Shown: positions 26,280 to 36,080, counted from the first letter of the stretch. The stretch: DNA of 64,000 bases from Bacillota bacterium (GCA_025210655.1 JAOARG010000017.1:62001-126000); one strand, 5' to 3'. Numbers and translations are program-made. The notes: generated from the letters alone by a model not told the origin.

Positions 26280-26311
26280 AAAAAAAAACGTAGGCTTTTC
26301 AACCTACGTTT
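26280..26311 (-). terminator. intrinsic terminator after ilvE
   Basis: On the minus strand the stem AAACGTAGG/CCTACGTTT closes an 8-base loop and runs into a T tract, 14 bases after the ilvE stop. Confidence 0.85.
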
Positions 26312-26324
26312 AATTTCTTATATA

Positions 26325-27350
26325 TTATTCTACTTTAACAATCCATCCCTCTGGAGCTTCTATATCCCCAAACTGGATTCCACAAAGTGTATCGTATAAT
26401 TTCTTAGTGATTGGACCTACTTCTGTTTCACTGTAGAACACGTGTAATTCACCTTTGTAATCTATTCCACCAATAGGTGTGATTACTGCGGCTGTACCAC
26501 AGGCTCCAGCTTCCTTAAACTCATCCATTTTTTCAACCAGTACATCCCTTTCAACTACCTTAAGTCCTAACATTTCCTTAGCAATATGCATAAGTGAATA
26601 TTTAGTTATTGAAGGTAGAATTGATGGTGATACTGGTGTAACAAATTCGTCTTCATGGGTAATTCCAAAGAAGTTTGCCGATCCAACCTCTTCAATCTTT
26701 GTATGAGTAGCAGGATCAAGATAGATACAATCAGCATATCCTCTTTCAGCTGACTCTTTATGCGGTTGCATACTAGCTGCGTAGTTTCCACCAACTTTTG
26801 ATGCTCCTGTTCCATGAGGTGCTGCTCTATCTGCATCAGTAATATCAAAGTTTACTGGTGTAACTCCACCCTTGAAATACTCCCCTACAGGAACTACAAA
26901 TATACTGAATAAATATTTCGGTGCTGGCTTAACTCCTAAGTTATCACCAATTCCAATCATATATGGTCTCATGTAAAGTGTTCCACCAGTTCCATAAGGA
27001 GGAACAAAATGCTCATTTGCCTTTACAACGTCAATACAGGCTTGAATAAATTTATCAACTGGAAACTCTGGCATAAGAAGTTTCTTACACGAGTTTATCA
27101 TTCTCTTAGCGTTTTGGTCTGGTCTAAATAATTGAATAGAACCATCCTTAGTTCTGTAAGCCTTTAGACCTTCAAAACATTGCTGTCCATAATGAAGTGC
27201 AGTAGATGCTTCACTTATAGTGATTTTATTGTCTTCTACGAGCTTTCCGTCATCCCATTTTCCATCTTCCCATATGGATACAAATCTTAAATCTGTCTTC
27301 ATATAAGAGAACCCTAAATTATCCCAATCGATGTTTACTTTCTTTTCCAA
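26325..27350 (-). CDS. ilvE: branched-chain amino acid aminotransferase IlvE
   Basis: PLP-dependent fold-type IV enzyme that interconverts branched-chain amino acids and 2-oxo acids. Seen: [16 protein letters not shown], the [10 protein letters not shown] segment, [13 protein letters not shown], and the PLP-lysine region [12 protein letters not shown], as in BCAT family II. A TTG start at 27350 (341 residues, [17 protein letters not shown]) is chosen because GGGGAG lies about 8 bases upstream; the frame stays open to 27401 but that adds an unconvincing tail. Single gene with its own terminator; no T-box was seen upstream. Confidence 0.92.
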   Translation of the reverse strand: MEKKVNIDWDNLGFSYMKTDLRFVSIWEDGKWDDGKLVEDNKITISEASTALHYGQQCFEGLKAYRTKDGSIQLFRPDQNAKRMINSCKKLLMPEFPVDKFIQACIDVVKANEHFVPPYGTGGTLYMRPYMIGIGDNLGVKPAPKYLFSIFVVPVGEYFKGGVTPVNFDITDADRAAPHGTGASKVGGNYAASMQPHKESAERGYADCIYLDPATHTKIEEVGSANFFGITHEDEFVTPVSPSILPSITKYSLMHIAKEMLGLKVVERDVLVEKMDEFKEAGACGTAAVITPIGGIDYKGELHVFYSETEVGPITKKLYDTLCGIQFGDIEAPEGWIVKVE

Positions 27351-27559
27351 AAAAATCACTCCCCTTTTATATTTTTTTGCAATAAAGCATAGTAAAAACA
27401 CAGTTATTTTGTATTTTTAGAATTTTTAGAAAATTTGTAACAATCTTTATTATTAGATTCTAACACATTTACATTACTATAACTACCTATTTTTTTATTT
27501 TTATAAACAAATTTTTAAAATATTTTTCTTAACATTTTTCATATTTATTACAAAAACGT

Positions 27560-27585
27560 AAAAAAGCAGTCAGTAGACTGCTTTC
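27560..27585 (-). terminator. intrinsic terminator after the small membrane protein gene
   Basis: On the minus strand AAAGCAGTC/GACTGCTTT with a 4-base loop, followed by a T run, 5 bases after the stop codon at 27591. The remaining 27351-27559 is AT-rich; no feature was seen there. Confidence 0.85.
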
Positions 27586-27590
27586 TAATA

Positions 27591-27986
27591 TTATGAGTAA
27601 TTATGATATCCTACATATCTAACATTATCAGAAAACGCTAGATAGATAAGCAAAATAAAGTATATAGGGTTAAACAATACCGCAATTATGGACAGTACTG
27701 GATCTACACCAAAACTATTTAGAAACTCATATTGGAAATAAAGCCATACTAAAGTTCCAATCAAAGGAATAAGTAGAACTAGTATGAAAATTGCACTCCT
27801 GTTTATAATATTCAAAAATACAATAAATTGTAAAAATGGTACAAAAGCTAGCCAGGGATTAGCTACACCTGCTTTAATAGCCAACTTATACATAGGAATA
27901 GTACTTACCAAGTATGAAATAATAAACACTGATGAGAAAAACGACCATATCACTGAGTAAGTGAAAAATTCACCTGAAAAATCCAT
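27591..27986 (-). CDS. small polytopic membrane protein (DUF5684-like)
   Basis: 131 residues with about four hydrophobic helices and the segment KAGVANPWLAFVPFLQFIVFLNI, followed by FILVLLIPLIGTLVWLYFQYEFLNSFG. The AGxxxWxAxxPxxN/Q-type segment is typical of the DUF5684 group of small integral membrane proteins of unknown function, sometimes annotated near signal peptidases. It lies between the aro operon and ilvE in the same direction but has its own terminator. Confidence 0.65.
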   Translation of the reverse strand: MDFSGEFFTYSVIWSFFSSVFIISYLVSTIPMYKLAIKAGVANPWLAFVPFLQFIVFLNIINRSAIFILVLLIPLIGTLVWLYFQYEFLNSFGVDPVLSIIAVLFNPIYFILLIYLAFSDNVRYVGYHNYS

Positions 27987-28080
27987 AAAACTACCTCCAT
28001 TAAGTTTATAGAAATATCATATCATCCAAATATTTATAATTCATTAAATATTTACTATCTTTATATTAAATAAAAAGTAA

Positions 28081-28503
28081 TTAAAGAATATTTTTAAGGG
28101 CACTAACCCCTAAAATATAACCATAAGGCCCAAATCCTGATATTATTCCCTTTACTCCCATTGCAGTAACCGACTTACTTCTAAAGTCTTCTCTTTGGTG
28201 TATATTACTTATATGTACCTCTACAAAGGGAATATCAACAGACTTAATTGCATCCAGTATAGCAAAACTATAATGGGTAAATGCTCCTGGATTTATTAGG
28301 GCTCCAGCTGCATCTTCATAATTTTCCTGAATAAAGTCAATTATTTCACCTTCATGATTAGATTGAAAGAAGATAAATTCTTCTTCAGGAAATGTACTTG
28401 ATATATTAGTGTTTATATCTTCTAGACTTGTTCTTCCATAAATCTCCGGTTCCCTTTTCCCTAGCATATTTAAGTTTGGTCCATTTATAACAAGTATTTT
28501 CAT
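28081..28503 (-). CDS. aroQ: type II 3-dehydroquinate dehydratase AroQ
   Basis: Third shikimate-pathway step, converting 3-dehydroquinate to 3-dehydroshikimate. The 140 residues carry the type II landmarks NGPNLNMLGKREPEIYG (with catalytic Tyr), SNHEGEIID, NPGAFTHYSFAILDA and VEVHISNIHQREDFR with its catalytic His. The ATG shares one base with the aroK stop (TAATG), implying translational coupling. It is the last gene of the aro operon. Confidence 0.96.
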   Translation of the reverse strand: MKILVINGPNLNMLGKREPEIYGRTSLEDINTNISSTFPEEEFIFFQSNHEGEIIDFIQENYEDAAGALINPGAFTHYSFAILDAIKSVDIPFVEVHISNIHQREDFRSKSVTAMGVKGIISGFGPYGYILGVSALKNIL

Positions 28504-29021
28504 TATAATATACCTTCCTTTCTAAGGATAATATTCAGAGCAAATACGAAATCATCTATACTTTTATTGTTTGGTATAGAGTAATCGTTGTATTTACGGT
28601 ATAGTAATATTCTTTGTTCATATAGTTCGTGTAACCTTTTTATGTTGTCTAGTACAAGGGGTCTATTATCTCCGTCAAAATCTTTTATAATTTCCTCAAG
28701 TGATCTATCTATGAAAAGTACTACACCATTTTCTTTAAGTGCCTTTATGTTTTCATATTCTAAAATCACTCCACCACCTGTGCTAATTATTTTTCCATCA
28801 TTTTTTCCAAGCTCTTGTGATAATTCTGACTCTAATTTTCTAAAGAATTCTTCCCCATACTGCTTGAAAATTTCATTTATAGTCATACCCTGTCTTTTTT
28901 CAATCTCTTCATCCATATCAATCACTTCATATGAAAGATCAAATTTTTCCTTAATGATTCCAGCAATTGTTGTTTTGCCAGCACCAGGCATTCCTATAAG
29001 CACTATATTTTTATTTTTCAT
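28503..29021 (-). CDS. aroK: shikimate kinase AroK
   Basis: Phosphorylates shikimate at the 3-hydroxyl. The 172-residue protein has the Walker A loop GMPGAGKTT near 9-17, the DMDEEIEKRQG shikimate-binding segment, FRKLESE and the glycine-rich STGGG motif followed by a NRPL lid segment. It overlaps the end of pheA by 11 bases and aroQ by one base. Confidence 0.95.
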   Translation of the reverse strand: MKNKNIVLIGMPGAGKTTIAGIIKEKFDLSYEVIDMDEEIEKRQGMTINEIFKQYGEEFFRKLESELSQELGKNDGKIISTGGGVILEYENIKALKENGVVLFIDRSLEEIIKDFDGDNRPLVLDNIKRLHELYEQRILLYRKYNDYSIPNNKSIDDFVFALNIILRKEGIL

Positions 29022-30126
29022 CCTCTTTTTGTCCCTTCAAATAATTGCCTATTACTTTGAAGTAAATACTGTTTTCTTTTATCTCCCTCAAAGCTTCTTT
29101 TATCTTATCATCCATTATATTACCTTCAAAATCTACAAAGAAGAAATACTCCCATTTCTTTCCCCTAATAGGTCTTGATTCTATTTTAAGCATATTAATA
29201 TCATATCTACTAAAACATTCTATAACCTTATACAGGCTACCTGATTTATGCATGGTAGTCAACACCACACTAATCTTGTCATTTTGATTTTTATTTTCTA
29301 TTTCAGAACCAATAATAGCAAATCTAGTAGTATTATTATCAATATCACTAATATTCTTCCTAATAATTTTCATATCATAAATCTTAGCAGCCCTTTCACT
29401 TCCAATAGCTACCATACTTTTATCATTTTGATTTTTAACATATTCTACACTTTTAGCAGTATTTATATAGTTTATCTTGTTCCAATCTTCATAAGCATTT
29501 AAGAAATCCCTACATTGGGATAATGCCTGGGGATGGGAATAAACCGTCTCAATATCTTCAATGTCAGTACCATCTATACCTATAAGATTGTGATCTACTT
29601 TCAAAAAGTACTCTCCAACTATGTAAAGTCCATATTTATTTAATAGATCAAAATTTTCATTTATAGAACCTGTTGAAGAATTTTCTATTGGTAATACACC
29701 GTAATTAATTTCACCAGATTCTATTGCCTTAAATACATCTTCAAATTCTTTATAAGATTTCATAGCATTATCTTCACTAAAGAAATTAATTGCAGCCTCT
29801 TGGCTATAAGAACCTTCTGTTCCTTGATATCCAATAATCTTCCTCTTACTTTCATCATCAATGTTTAAGAGTTTTTTCTGCATATTTCTACTCTCTTCAA
29901 ATATTACAGTAAAAACCCTTTCAATTAAAGGCGAAAGTTCTGGATTGCCAAGAAGTTCTATATTTTTTTGTATTACCTGAGCTTCCCTTTTTGAATCTTT
30001 AACTTCCTTGCCACTTTTTCTTTTGAACTCAGCTACAAGCTCTACTATATCAAATCTCTTCTCAAGAAGCTCAACTATACTCTTATCTATATCATCTATT
30101 TCTTTTCTGATTAAATCTAAATTCAT
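29011..30126 (-). CDS. pheA: bifunctional chorismate mutase / prephenate dehydratase PheA
   Basis: Makes phenylpyruvate from chorismate on the phenylalanine branch. 371 residues: an N-terminal AroQ-class chorismate mutase (about 1-90, LDLIRKEIDDIDKSIVELLEKRF), a prephenate dehydratase domain (about 105-285, YQGTEGSYSQEAA, GVLPIENSSTGSI, and the catalytic NTTRFAIIG) and a C-terminal ACT domain (about 290-368) for phenylalanine feedback. The start overlaps the aroC stop by 4 bases (ATGA). Confidence 0.95.
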   Translation of the reverse strand: MNLDLIRKEIDDIDKSIVELLEKRFDIVELVAEFKRKSGKEVKDSKREAQVIQKNIELLGNPELSPLIERVFTVIFEESRNMQKKLLNIDDESKRKIIGYQGTEGSYSQEAAINFFSEDNAMKSYKEFEDVFKAIESGEINYGVLPIENSSTGSINENFDLLNKYGLYIVGEYFLKVDHNLIGIDGTDIEDIETVYSHPQALSQCRDFLNAYEDWNKINYINTAKSVEYVKNQNDKSMVAIGSERAAKIYDMKIIRKNISDIDNNTTRFAIIGSEIENKNQNDKISVVLTTMHKSGSLYKVIECFSRYDINMLKIESRPIRGKKWEYFFFVDFEGNIMDDKIKEALREIKENSIYFKVIGNYLKGQKEDEK

Positions 30127-31208
30127 CTAAGCTCACCTTCTTTTACTAAAAGATCTAATATTCCTATTGAAGAAATAGCCTCTATTACAGGAATAGCCCT
30201 TGGTACTATGCAAGGATCATGTCTTCCTTCTATTTGTAAATCAACATTTTCTCCAGTTTTCAAATCAACCGTTCTCTGATTCTTGAATATAGATGGTGTC
30301 GGTTTCATGGCAACTGTATGCACAATAGGCATTCCATTACTTATTCCACCATTTATTCCACCATTATTGTTTGTATAAGTCTTTACTATTCCATTTTCAT
30401 AATAGAACTCATCATTTACTTCAGAACCTTTAGACCTGGCAAAATCTTTTCCAAGACCAAATTCTACAGACTTTATTCCTGGTACTGAAAATAATAACCG
30501 TGCTAAATGTCCCTCGATATTATCAAAAATTGGATTACCCAGTCCCGCTTTTAGTCCAACAATATAGGTTTTAACACTTCCACCTATTGAGTCACCTTGC
30601 TTTCTAACCTCTTCAATAGACTCTTCAATCTTCTTTCCTATTTCATCTGAAAGAAGGGGAAGCTTCTTATTTCTAAGTTTTCTTATATCAAAAGCATCTA
30701 AGCTTTCAATATCAGTATCATAGATTCCCCCAATTGACTCTACCTTCGAGAACACTTTTATACCATTTGAATTAAGAACTTGTTCACAAAGAGCTCCTAT
30801 AAATACGATAGGTGCTGTAAGTCTACCTGAGAAATGACCTCCCCCTCTATAGTCATTAAATCCTTTATATTTAATAAGTCCACTATAGTCACCATGGGAT
30901 GGTCTTGGGGTATTCATCAGTTTAGAATAATCTTTTGATTTTTTATTGTTATTCTCAATAACAAAACTAATAGGAGTCCCTGTTGTAAATCCATTAAAAA
31001 CACCACTCAGTATTCTAGGTATATCTGTCTCTTTTCTTGTAGTTGACATTTTATTCTTACCCGGTCTTCTCCTATCCATTAACCATAATATATGATCCAT
31101 ATCTATTTCAACACCAGAAGGAAAACCATCGATTACTCCTCCGATGGCTTCCCCGTGAGATTCTCCAAAAATACTTACTCCAATTCCGTTCTTATATATA
31201 CTCCCCAC
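30123..31208 (-). CDS. aroC: chorismate synthase AroC
   Basis: FMN-dependent last step of the shikimate pathway, converting EPSP to chorismate. The 361 residues begin with the signature GVSIFGESHGEAIGGVIDG and contain RRRPGKNKMSTTRKE and the RGGGHFSGR segment, with EGRHDPC near the C-terminus. A GTG start at 31208 is supported by AGGAGG 8 bases upstream; it lies inside the last 17 bases of aroA, so the two genes overlap. Confidence 0.95.
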   Translation of the reverse strand: MGSIYKNGIGVSIFGESHGEAIGGVIDGFPSGVEIDMDHILWLMDRRRPGKNKMSTTRKETDIPRILSGVFNGFTTGTPISFVIENNNKKSKDYSKLMNTPRPSHGDYSGLIKYKGFNDYRGGGHFSGRLTAPIVFIGALCEQVLNSNGIKVFSKVESIGGIYDTDIESLDAFDIRKLRNKKLPLLSDEIGKKIEESIEEVRKQGDSIGGSVKTYIVGLKAGLGNPIFDNIEGHLARLLFSVPGIKSVEFGLGKDFARSKGSEVNDEFYYENGIVKTYTNNNGGINGGISNGMPIVHTVAMKPTPSIFKNQRTVDLKTGENVDLQIEGRHDPCIVPRAIPVIEAISSIGILDLLVKEGELR

Positions 31209-32460
31209 TGACTTTTCCTCCTAACTGCGTGTAATCTTCATAGAAAGTAGGATATGATTTATTTACCGCTGATGATCCAGTTATTGTAACCTTTCCTTCA
31301 CATCTAATCGCTGCAACAGCTGATGACATTGCAATTCTATGATCATTCCAGCTATCAACACTACCACCTTTTAAAGAATCTTTTCCTTCTATTATAAGTC
31401 CGTCTTCTGTTTCAACTGCATTTCCACCAAGTCTATTTATAATATCAATAGTAGACTTAATTCTGTCAGACTCCTTTATTCTTAATCTAGCTCCATTTAC
31501 TACCCTTGTTTCGCCTTGACTAAGAGCAGCAAGAACAGATAATACTGGAATAATATCAGGACACTGGGATCCATCTATTGTAATACCCTTTGTTTTTGAA
31601 GGACTCACAATAAGATTATTGTCTTTGAACTCCAAATCTGCTCCCATTTCCTTAACTATATCAAGTACTCTTCTATCTCCCTGAAGTGAAAACTCATTTA
31701 TTCCTTCTATTTCTATGCCATCACCAATTATTCCTGCTACAATCCAGAAGGCCACCTGTGAATAATCACCTTCGACATAATAATCCCTAGCTTTGTACTT
31801 TTGTCCTCCTCTAATTATATACTCTTGATGATTCAGATTTAGTATGTCTATACCAAAAGTTTTAAGTATATCAATAGTTAAATCTATATAGCCCTTCGAT
31901 TCTAGAGGTCCTTCAATTATTATTTTAGAATTTTCTTCAAGAAGAGGCAGTACAAATAATAGACCTGTAATAAACTGAGAACTTATATTTCCTGGCACCA
32001 CAAAGTCTCCTGCTTTTAAAGTTCCATCTAATGTTAAAGGAAGGCTACCATCATACTTGTAATCTATCCCTTGTTCCTCAAGTATTTTTATATAAGTGTC
32101 TATGGGACGGGAAACAAGCTTTCCATTTCCAACATAAGTACATTGTCCTCCACTTAGAAGACCCATAGGGATTAGGAATCTAAGAGTTGATCCTGATTCA
32201 TTACATTGCAATTCCTTTTCTGGAATCTTGAAATCCTTAATTCCATCAATTATTACATAATCTTTTCCCCTAACTATTTGTGCTCCAAACTGCTCCATTA
32301 TATTTAGTGTCGCAATAATATCCTCAGAAAAAAGAATATTATCTACTTTTGATTTTCCTTCACAAAGGGATGCTGCAATGATTGCCCTATGGCTTAAACT
32401 TTTTGAAGGTGGAACCTTCACCTTACCACTTAGTATCTCTGGTGTAATTATTCTCTTCAT
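31192..32460 (-). CDS. aroA: 3-phosphoshikimate 1-carboxyvinyltransferase (EPSP synthase) AroA
   Basis: Joins PEP to shikimate-3-phosphate. 422 residues with VPPSKSLSHRAIIAASL at the N-terminus, the active-site segment NESGSTLRFLIP, SSQFITGLLF, GDYSQVAFW and the C-terminal RIKESDRI and WNDHRIAMS motifs. The NESGSTLRF form replaces the classical GNAGT motif, as seen in other clostridial sequences; in the family this loop affects PEP-site geometry and glyphosate tolerance. Confidence 0.94.
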   Translation of the reverse strand: MKRIITPEILSGKVKVPPSKSLSHRAIIAASLCEGKSKVDNILFSEDIIATLNIMEQFGAQIVRGKDYVIIDGIKDFKIPEKELQCNESGSTLRFLIPMGLLSGGQCTYVGNGKLVSRPIDTYIKILEEQGIDYKYDGSLPLTLDGTLKAGDFVVPGNISSQFITGLLFVLPLLEENSKIIIEGPLESKGYIDLTIDILKTFGIDILNLNHQEYIIRGGQKYKARDYYVEGDYSQVAFWIVAGIIGDGIEIEGINEFSLQGDRRVLDIVKEMGADLEFKDNNLIVSPSKTKGITIDGSQCPDIIPVLSVLAALSQGETRVVNGARLRIKESDRIKSTIDIINRLGGNAVETEDGLIIEGKDSLKGGSVDSWNDHRIAMSSAVAAIRCEGKVTITGSSAVNKSYPTFYEDYTQLGGKVSGEYI

Positions 32461-32493
32461 ATTTACAACTCCAATTCATCTAAATTGTAGGTA

Positions 32494-33558
32494 TTAGTCA
32501 AATAGATACTCCCAAAGGTCTTTCTCATTAACCTTTTTTATAATTGCTTCACCAATTTTTCCAACTAATATCAACTTTATATTTTGTCCTTCAAACTTTT
32601 TGTCATTTAATAAGTTCTTATATAATTCTTCATTTGTGTATTCTGATTCAACAGGCAAAGCAAAACTTTCTAAAAGTTTTCTCGCCCTACTTATTAGAGC
32701 CACATCGGTAACACCGCTTTTAGCCCCAGCTTCTAAAATCTTCACCATTCCTATAGCTACTGCCTCACCATGGGTATACTTACTATAGTTACCCAGTTTT
32801 TCAATACTATGGGCAATGGTATGACCAAAATTAAGTATGGCTCTGATACCTGATTCTTTCTCATCTTCAATAACTATATCTTTTTTTATTTCACAGGAAA
32901 TTCTTATTAATTCCTGAATATTATCCATAATATCTTTTCTATCTTCACATTTTTCAAGTATGTCAATTATTTTTTCTTCTTTAATAAAACCGTACTTTAT
33001 AACCTCTGCAAGACCATCCATAAAATATCGGTCTTTTAATGTAATTAAAAATTCTGGATCTATAAGTACAATATCAGGCTGATAAAATGATCCCACAAGA
33101 TTTTTACCCACATCAAGATTTACAGCAACCTTGCCTCCTACGCTAGAATCTACTTGGGATAATAGTGTTGTAGGTACTTGAACAAATTTTATACCCCTCA
33201 TGTAAGTAGATGCTATAAAACCTGCAAAATCCCCAACAACTCCACCACCTAAGGCTATTACAGTATCTTTCCTATTAATACCTTTCTCGACAAGGAACTC
33301 ATAAGCTTTATTTATAGCACTTATATGCTTTGACTTTTCTCCTGCTTCACTAACATATAAGAATACTCTTCCATTAGCCTCTTTGACAATTTGGTCAAAC
33401 AGCCCTTTATAGTGATAGTATACGTTTTTATCAGAAAAAATAACATACTTGTCATCACTTTTTTCATCAAATTCAAGCATTTGAAAAATTCTATTTCTTA
33501 TACCTGATTCTATATGAATATCATAACTATTTTCACCTAGCAAAACTTCAAGTTTCAT
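32494..33558 (-). CDS. aroB: 3-dehydroquinate synthase AroB
   Basis: NAD- and metal-dependent cyclisation of DAHP to 3-dehydroquinate, the second shikimate step. 354 residues with the NAD-binding GGGVVGDFAGFIASTYMRG, QVPTTLLSQVDSSVGGK, and metal ligands in EVIKYGF, NFGHTIAHSIE and HGEAVAIGM. Lies between tyrA and aroA in the operon with 29- and 33-base gaps. Confidence 0.95.
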   Translation of the reverse strand: MKLEVLLGENSYDIHIESGIRNRIFQMLEFDEKSDDKYVIFSDKNVYYHYKGLFDQIVKEANGRVFLYVSEAGEKSKHISAINKAYEFLVEKGINRKDTVIALGGGVVGDFAGFIASTYMRGIKFVQVPTTLLSQVDSSVGGKVAVNLDVGKNLVGSFYQPDIVLIDPEFLITLKDRYFMDGLAEVIKYGFIKEEKIIDILEKCEDRKDIMDNIQELIRISCEIKKDIVIEDEKESGIRAILNFGHTIAHSIEKLGNYSKYTHGEAVAIGMVKILEAGAKSGVTDVALISRARKLLESFALPVESEYTNEELYKNLLNDKKFEGQNIKLILVGKIGEAIIKKVNEKDLWEYLFD

Positions 33559-33587
33559 AATACTATCTCCTGATTCATTTTCTTATT

Positions 33588-34664
33588 TTATATTCTTACT
33601 TGCTCATAATTTGTGAACTCTAAGACTGACTGTGCTTTTTCCAAATCTTCAATATTTGAGAAGCATATTCTAAGTGCTCCGTGGTATCCTTCCCTTGAGT
33701 TTAGTATTTCAATCTGCTTGATATTTGCCTTTACTATTCCTAATAATGTAGTAACTTCTCCAAGAACTCCCGGTCTATCCTTCACATCAATAATTATATC
33801 ATATAGGGGATTCATATTATCCCTAAGATGTTCTGGAAGTTCCTTTCTTACTCTTTTACCCTTTTCTAATAAATCTACTAAGTTCATAAGATTATTTCCC
33901 ACAAGGGTACTCTTTATTCCCTTTAAGGAATCTATCATATTGTCAATTTCACTAACTATGTGATTTTTATTATTGGAAATAATATCTTTCCAAAGATTAG
34001 GATTACCAGAGGCAATTCTAGTTGTATCCCTGAATCCTGATCCTGCAAATTTTATACTTTCACCATCGTCAATGTTGTTAACAAGAAGTGATGCCATTAT
34101 ATGTGGAATATGACTTACTTTTGACACTATTCTGTCGTGGCTATCTGAATCTATCTCTACTATTTCTGACCCCAAAGCTCTAACAATATTTTGAGCAATA
34201 ATCTTTCCATTTTCATTTGCCTTTTCAAGATTTGTTAGAAAAAACACCGCATTTTCAAATAGAGTACCTGAACTATTCTCTATTCCTGATTTATCGCTAC
34301 CAGCCATAGGATGACCTCCTATGAAGATATGCTTATCTCCAAGAACTTCCTCAAACAGATCCTCAGGATATTTTTTCACACTTCCTAAATCCATTACTAA
34401 CAAATCACTCTTAGTCACTTTATCCCTAATATTTTCAAATACCATTTGATAAGTATCTAGGGGGGAAGCTATAACCAGCAAATCTATTTCAGAAAATGAA
34501 TCCTCAAGGGAAAATAGATTGTCTATTATCCCTTGAGACTTAGCATATTTAAGCGTAAACTCTGAAGTATCATATCCATATATATCTTCTATAAAAGAAG
34601 AATTTCTTATTGCTTTTGCAAATGATCCCCCAATAAGGCCTAAACCCCATACTAATACTTTCAT
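33588..34664 (-). CDS. tyrA: prephenate dehydrogenase TyrA with C-terminal ACT domain
   Basis: NAD(P)-dependent conversion of prephenate to 4-hydroxyphenylpyruvate on the tyrosine branch. 358 residues: Rossmann loop GLGLIGGSFAKAI at the N-terminus, GGHPMAGSDKSGIENS catalytic segment, SKVSHIPHIMASLL, and an ACT domain near 285-355 (DRPGVLGEVTTLLG) that probably mediates feedback. Starts directly after the aroF stop codon with no gap. Confidence 0.94.
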   Translation of the reverse strand: MKVLVWGLGLIGGSFAKAIRNSSFIEDIYGYDTSEFTLKYAKSQGIIDNLFSLEDSFSEIDLLVIASPLDTYQMVFENIRDKVTKSDLLVMDLGSVKKYPEDLFEEVLGDKHIFIGGHPMAGSDKSGIENSSGTLFENAVFFLTNLEKANENGKIIAQNIVRALGSEIVEIDSDSHDRIVSKVSHIPHIMASLLVNNIDDGESIKFAGSGFRDTTRIASGNPNLWKDIISNNKNHIVSEIDNMIDSLKGIKSTLVGNNLMNLVDLLEKGKRVRKELPEHLRDNMNPLYDIIIDVKDRPGVLGEVTTLLGIVKANIKQIEILNSREGYHGALRICFSNIEDLEKAQSVLEFTNYEQVRI

Positions 34665-35666
34665 CTACATAGCCTTATGAAGTTTTGTAATATTTTTCAT
34701 TAAGGAGTCAAATTTTTCTGGCTTTAATGATTGAGGTCCATCACAAAGTGCATTTTGGGGATCATTATGTACCTCTATCATTAGTCCATCAGCTCCTACT
34801 GCTACAGATGCTTTTGACATTGGCTCTACCATCTTCCATTTTCCTGTAGCATGACTTGGATCAATAATTATTGGTAAGTGGCTTAACTCTTTGATAGCTG
34901 TAACCACAGATAAATCTAAAGTATTTCTAGTGTAAGTTTCGAATGTTCTAATACCCCTTTCGCAAAGAATAACATTCTTATTACCTTCACTCATAATGTA
35001 TTCTGCAGACATTAATAATTCTTGAACTGTTGCTGACATTCCTCTCTTTAGTAAAACTGGTTTATTAGATCTACCAACTTTTTTAAGTAATGAGAAATTG
35101 GACATATTTCTTGCACCAATTTGTAAAATATCTGCGTATTCCTCAACAATTTCAACATCTTCAGTTGACATTACTTCTGTAACAATTGGAAGACCTGTTA
35201 CTTCAGAAGCTTTTTTCATCATTTTAAGACCATCAAGTCCTAAACCTTGGAAACTGTATGGAGAAGTTCTAGGCTTGAATGCCCCACCTCTTAATACATT
35301 TGCTCCAGCTTCTTTTACCCTTTTAGCTACTTCTATGATTTGTTCTTCACTTTCTATTGAACAAGGACCTGCCATAACTGTAAGGTTTCCTCCTCCAATT
35401 GTGTGACCCTTTATTTCGATAAGTGTATCCTCAGGATGAAAATCCCTATTTGCCAGTTTGTAAGGTTCTTGAATCTTTAGGATTTTCTCTACATTATCCT
35501 CATCGTAAATCATTGATTCATCTACTGACTTAGTATCTCCTATAAGCCCTAAAATAGTCTGGTGCTCTCCCTTGGTAACCTGTACCTTAAGTCCAAGACC
35601 TTCTATTCTACTTACCACTTTTTCAATTGCCTCATCATTTGCTTTCGATTTCATTACTACTACCAT
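34665..35666 (-). CDS. aroF: 3-deoxy-7-phosphoheptulonate (DAHP) synthase, AroA(beta)/AroG-type with N-terminal regulatory extension
   Basis: Commits PEP and erythrose-4-phosphate to the shikimate pathway. 333 residues: a ferredoxin-like N-terminal domain (about 1-70, [18 protein letters not shown]) followed by the KDO8P-synthase-like barrel with [29 protein letters not shown] and DPSHATGKW. This architecture is that of the Thermotoga/Bacillus type beta enzyme, where the N-terminal domain gives feedback inhibition. GGAGG precedes the ATG at 35666. It is the first structural gene behind the aromatic leader peptide. Confidence 0.94.
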   Translation of the reverse strand: MVVVMKSKANDEAIEKVVSRIEGLGLKVQVTKGEHQTILGLIGDTKSVDESMIYDEDNVEKILKIQEPYKLANRDFHPEDTLIEIKGHTIGGGNLTVMAGPCSIESEEQIIEVAKRVKEAGANVLRGGAFKPRTSPYSFQGLGLDGLKMMKKASEVTGLPIVTEVMSTEDVEIVEEYADILQIGARNMSNFSLLKKVGRSNKPVLLKRGMSATVQELLMSAEYIMSEGNKNVILCERGIRTFETYTRNTLDLSVVTAIKELSHLPIIIDPSHATGKWKMVEPMSKASVAVGADGLMIEVHNDPQNALCDGPQSLKPEKFDSLMKNITKLHKAM

Positions 35667-35746
35667 ACTACCATCCTCCTGTTTTTTGAATATTCTAAAT
35701 TTTCACCCTGTTATTATTTCATTATTTCAGATTAGTTCTGAGCAAA

Positions 35747-35775
35747 TAAAAAAGGGAAGTTCATAAGAACTTCCC
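35747..35775 (-). terminator. attenuator terminator before aroF
   Basis: On the minus strand GGGAAGTTC, loop TTAT, GAACTTCCC, then TTTTTTATTT. It lies 31 bases after the leader peptide stop and about 80 bases before the aroF start, the place expected for a transcription attenuator. Confidence 0.88.
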
Positions 35776-35805
35776 TAAATACACTTAATAACTATAAGGT
35801 TAGTT

Positions 35806-35964
35806 TTAACATAGAACTAATTTAGGCGAAGAGCCTATCATGTTATGATATTTTTTCCAGCAGAAAAAGCTAGCGCTATAAAAATAAAAGCCCCAGAAAC
35901 TAAAAAAGTAAAAGCTATAAAGTTGTTCTATGTTCATGTTTAATTCAGATTTACTTTTCATCAT
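35806..35964 (-). CDS. aromatic-rich leader peptide of the aro operon
   Basis: A 52-residue frame from ATG 35964 with AAAGGGAGAG upstream. Residues 16-39 contain 15 aromatic residues (8 Phe, 5 Tyr, 2 Trp), including the run YSFYFFSFWGFYFY. No protein function is likely; the reading is an attenuation leader whose ribosome stalls when charged Phe/Tyr/Trp tRNAs are short. The segment AACATAGAAC (35925-35934), just before the aromatic codons, is perfectly complementary to GTTCTATGTT (35808-35817) at the leader stop, while TTAGTT next to the latter can alternatively pair with AACTAA (35800-35805), so competing structures exist. A second ATG is at 35961. Confidence 0.8.
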   Translation of the reverse strand: MMKSKSELNMNIEQLYSFYFFSFWGFYFYSASFFCWKKYHNMIGSSPKLVLC

Positions 35965-35995
35965 AACAATCTCTCCCTTTCCTAAATTTCTTATC

Positions 35996-36024
35996 ATTCT
36001 AATCTATTTATTTAACTTCGTCAA
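35996..36024 (-). promoter_or_regulatory. promoter of the aro leader-operon transcript
   Basis: On the minus strand -35 TTGACG (36019-36024), 17-base spacer, -10 TAGAAT (35996-36001). Predicted start is about 25 bases before the leader peptide ATG, leaving just room for its ribosome-binding site. Confidence 0.72.
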
Positions 36025-36080
36025 TACATTTATGAAAATTTCTTAATATTTTTTAATAATTATTCATCTTGTAGAAGTTA

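Noticed and set aside
35965-35997. Longer version of the aromatic leader peptide from an ATG at 35997
   Set aside because: That ATG coincides with the -10 box (about 35996-36001) and would precede the transcription start; the ATG at 35964 has the ribosome-binding site.
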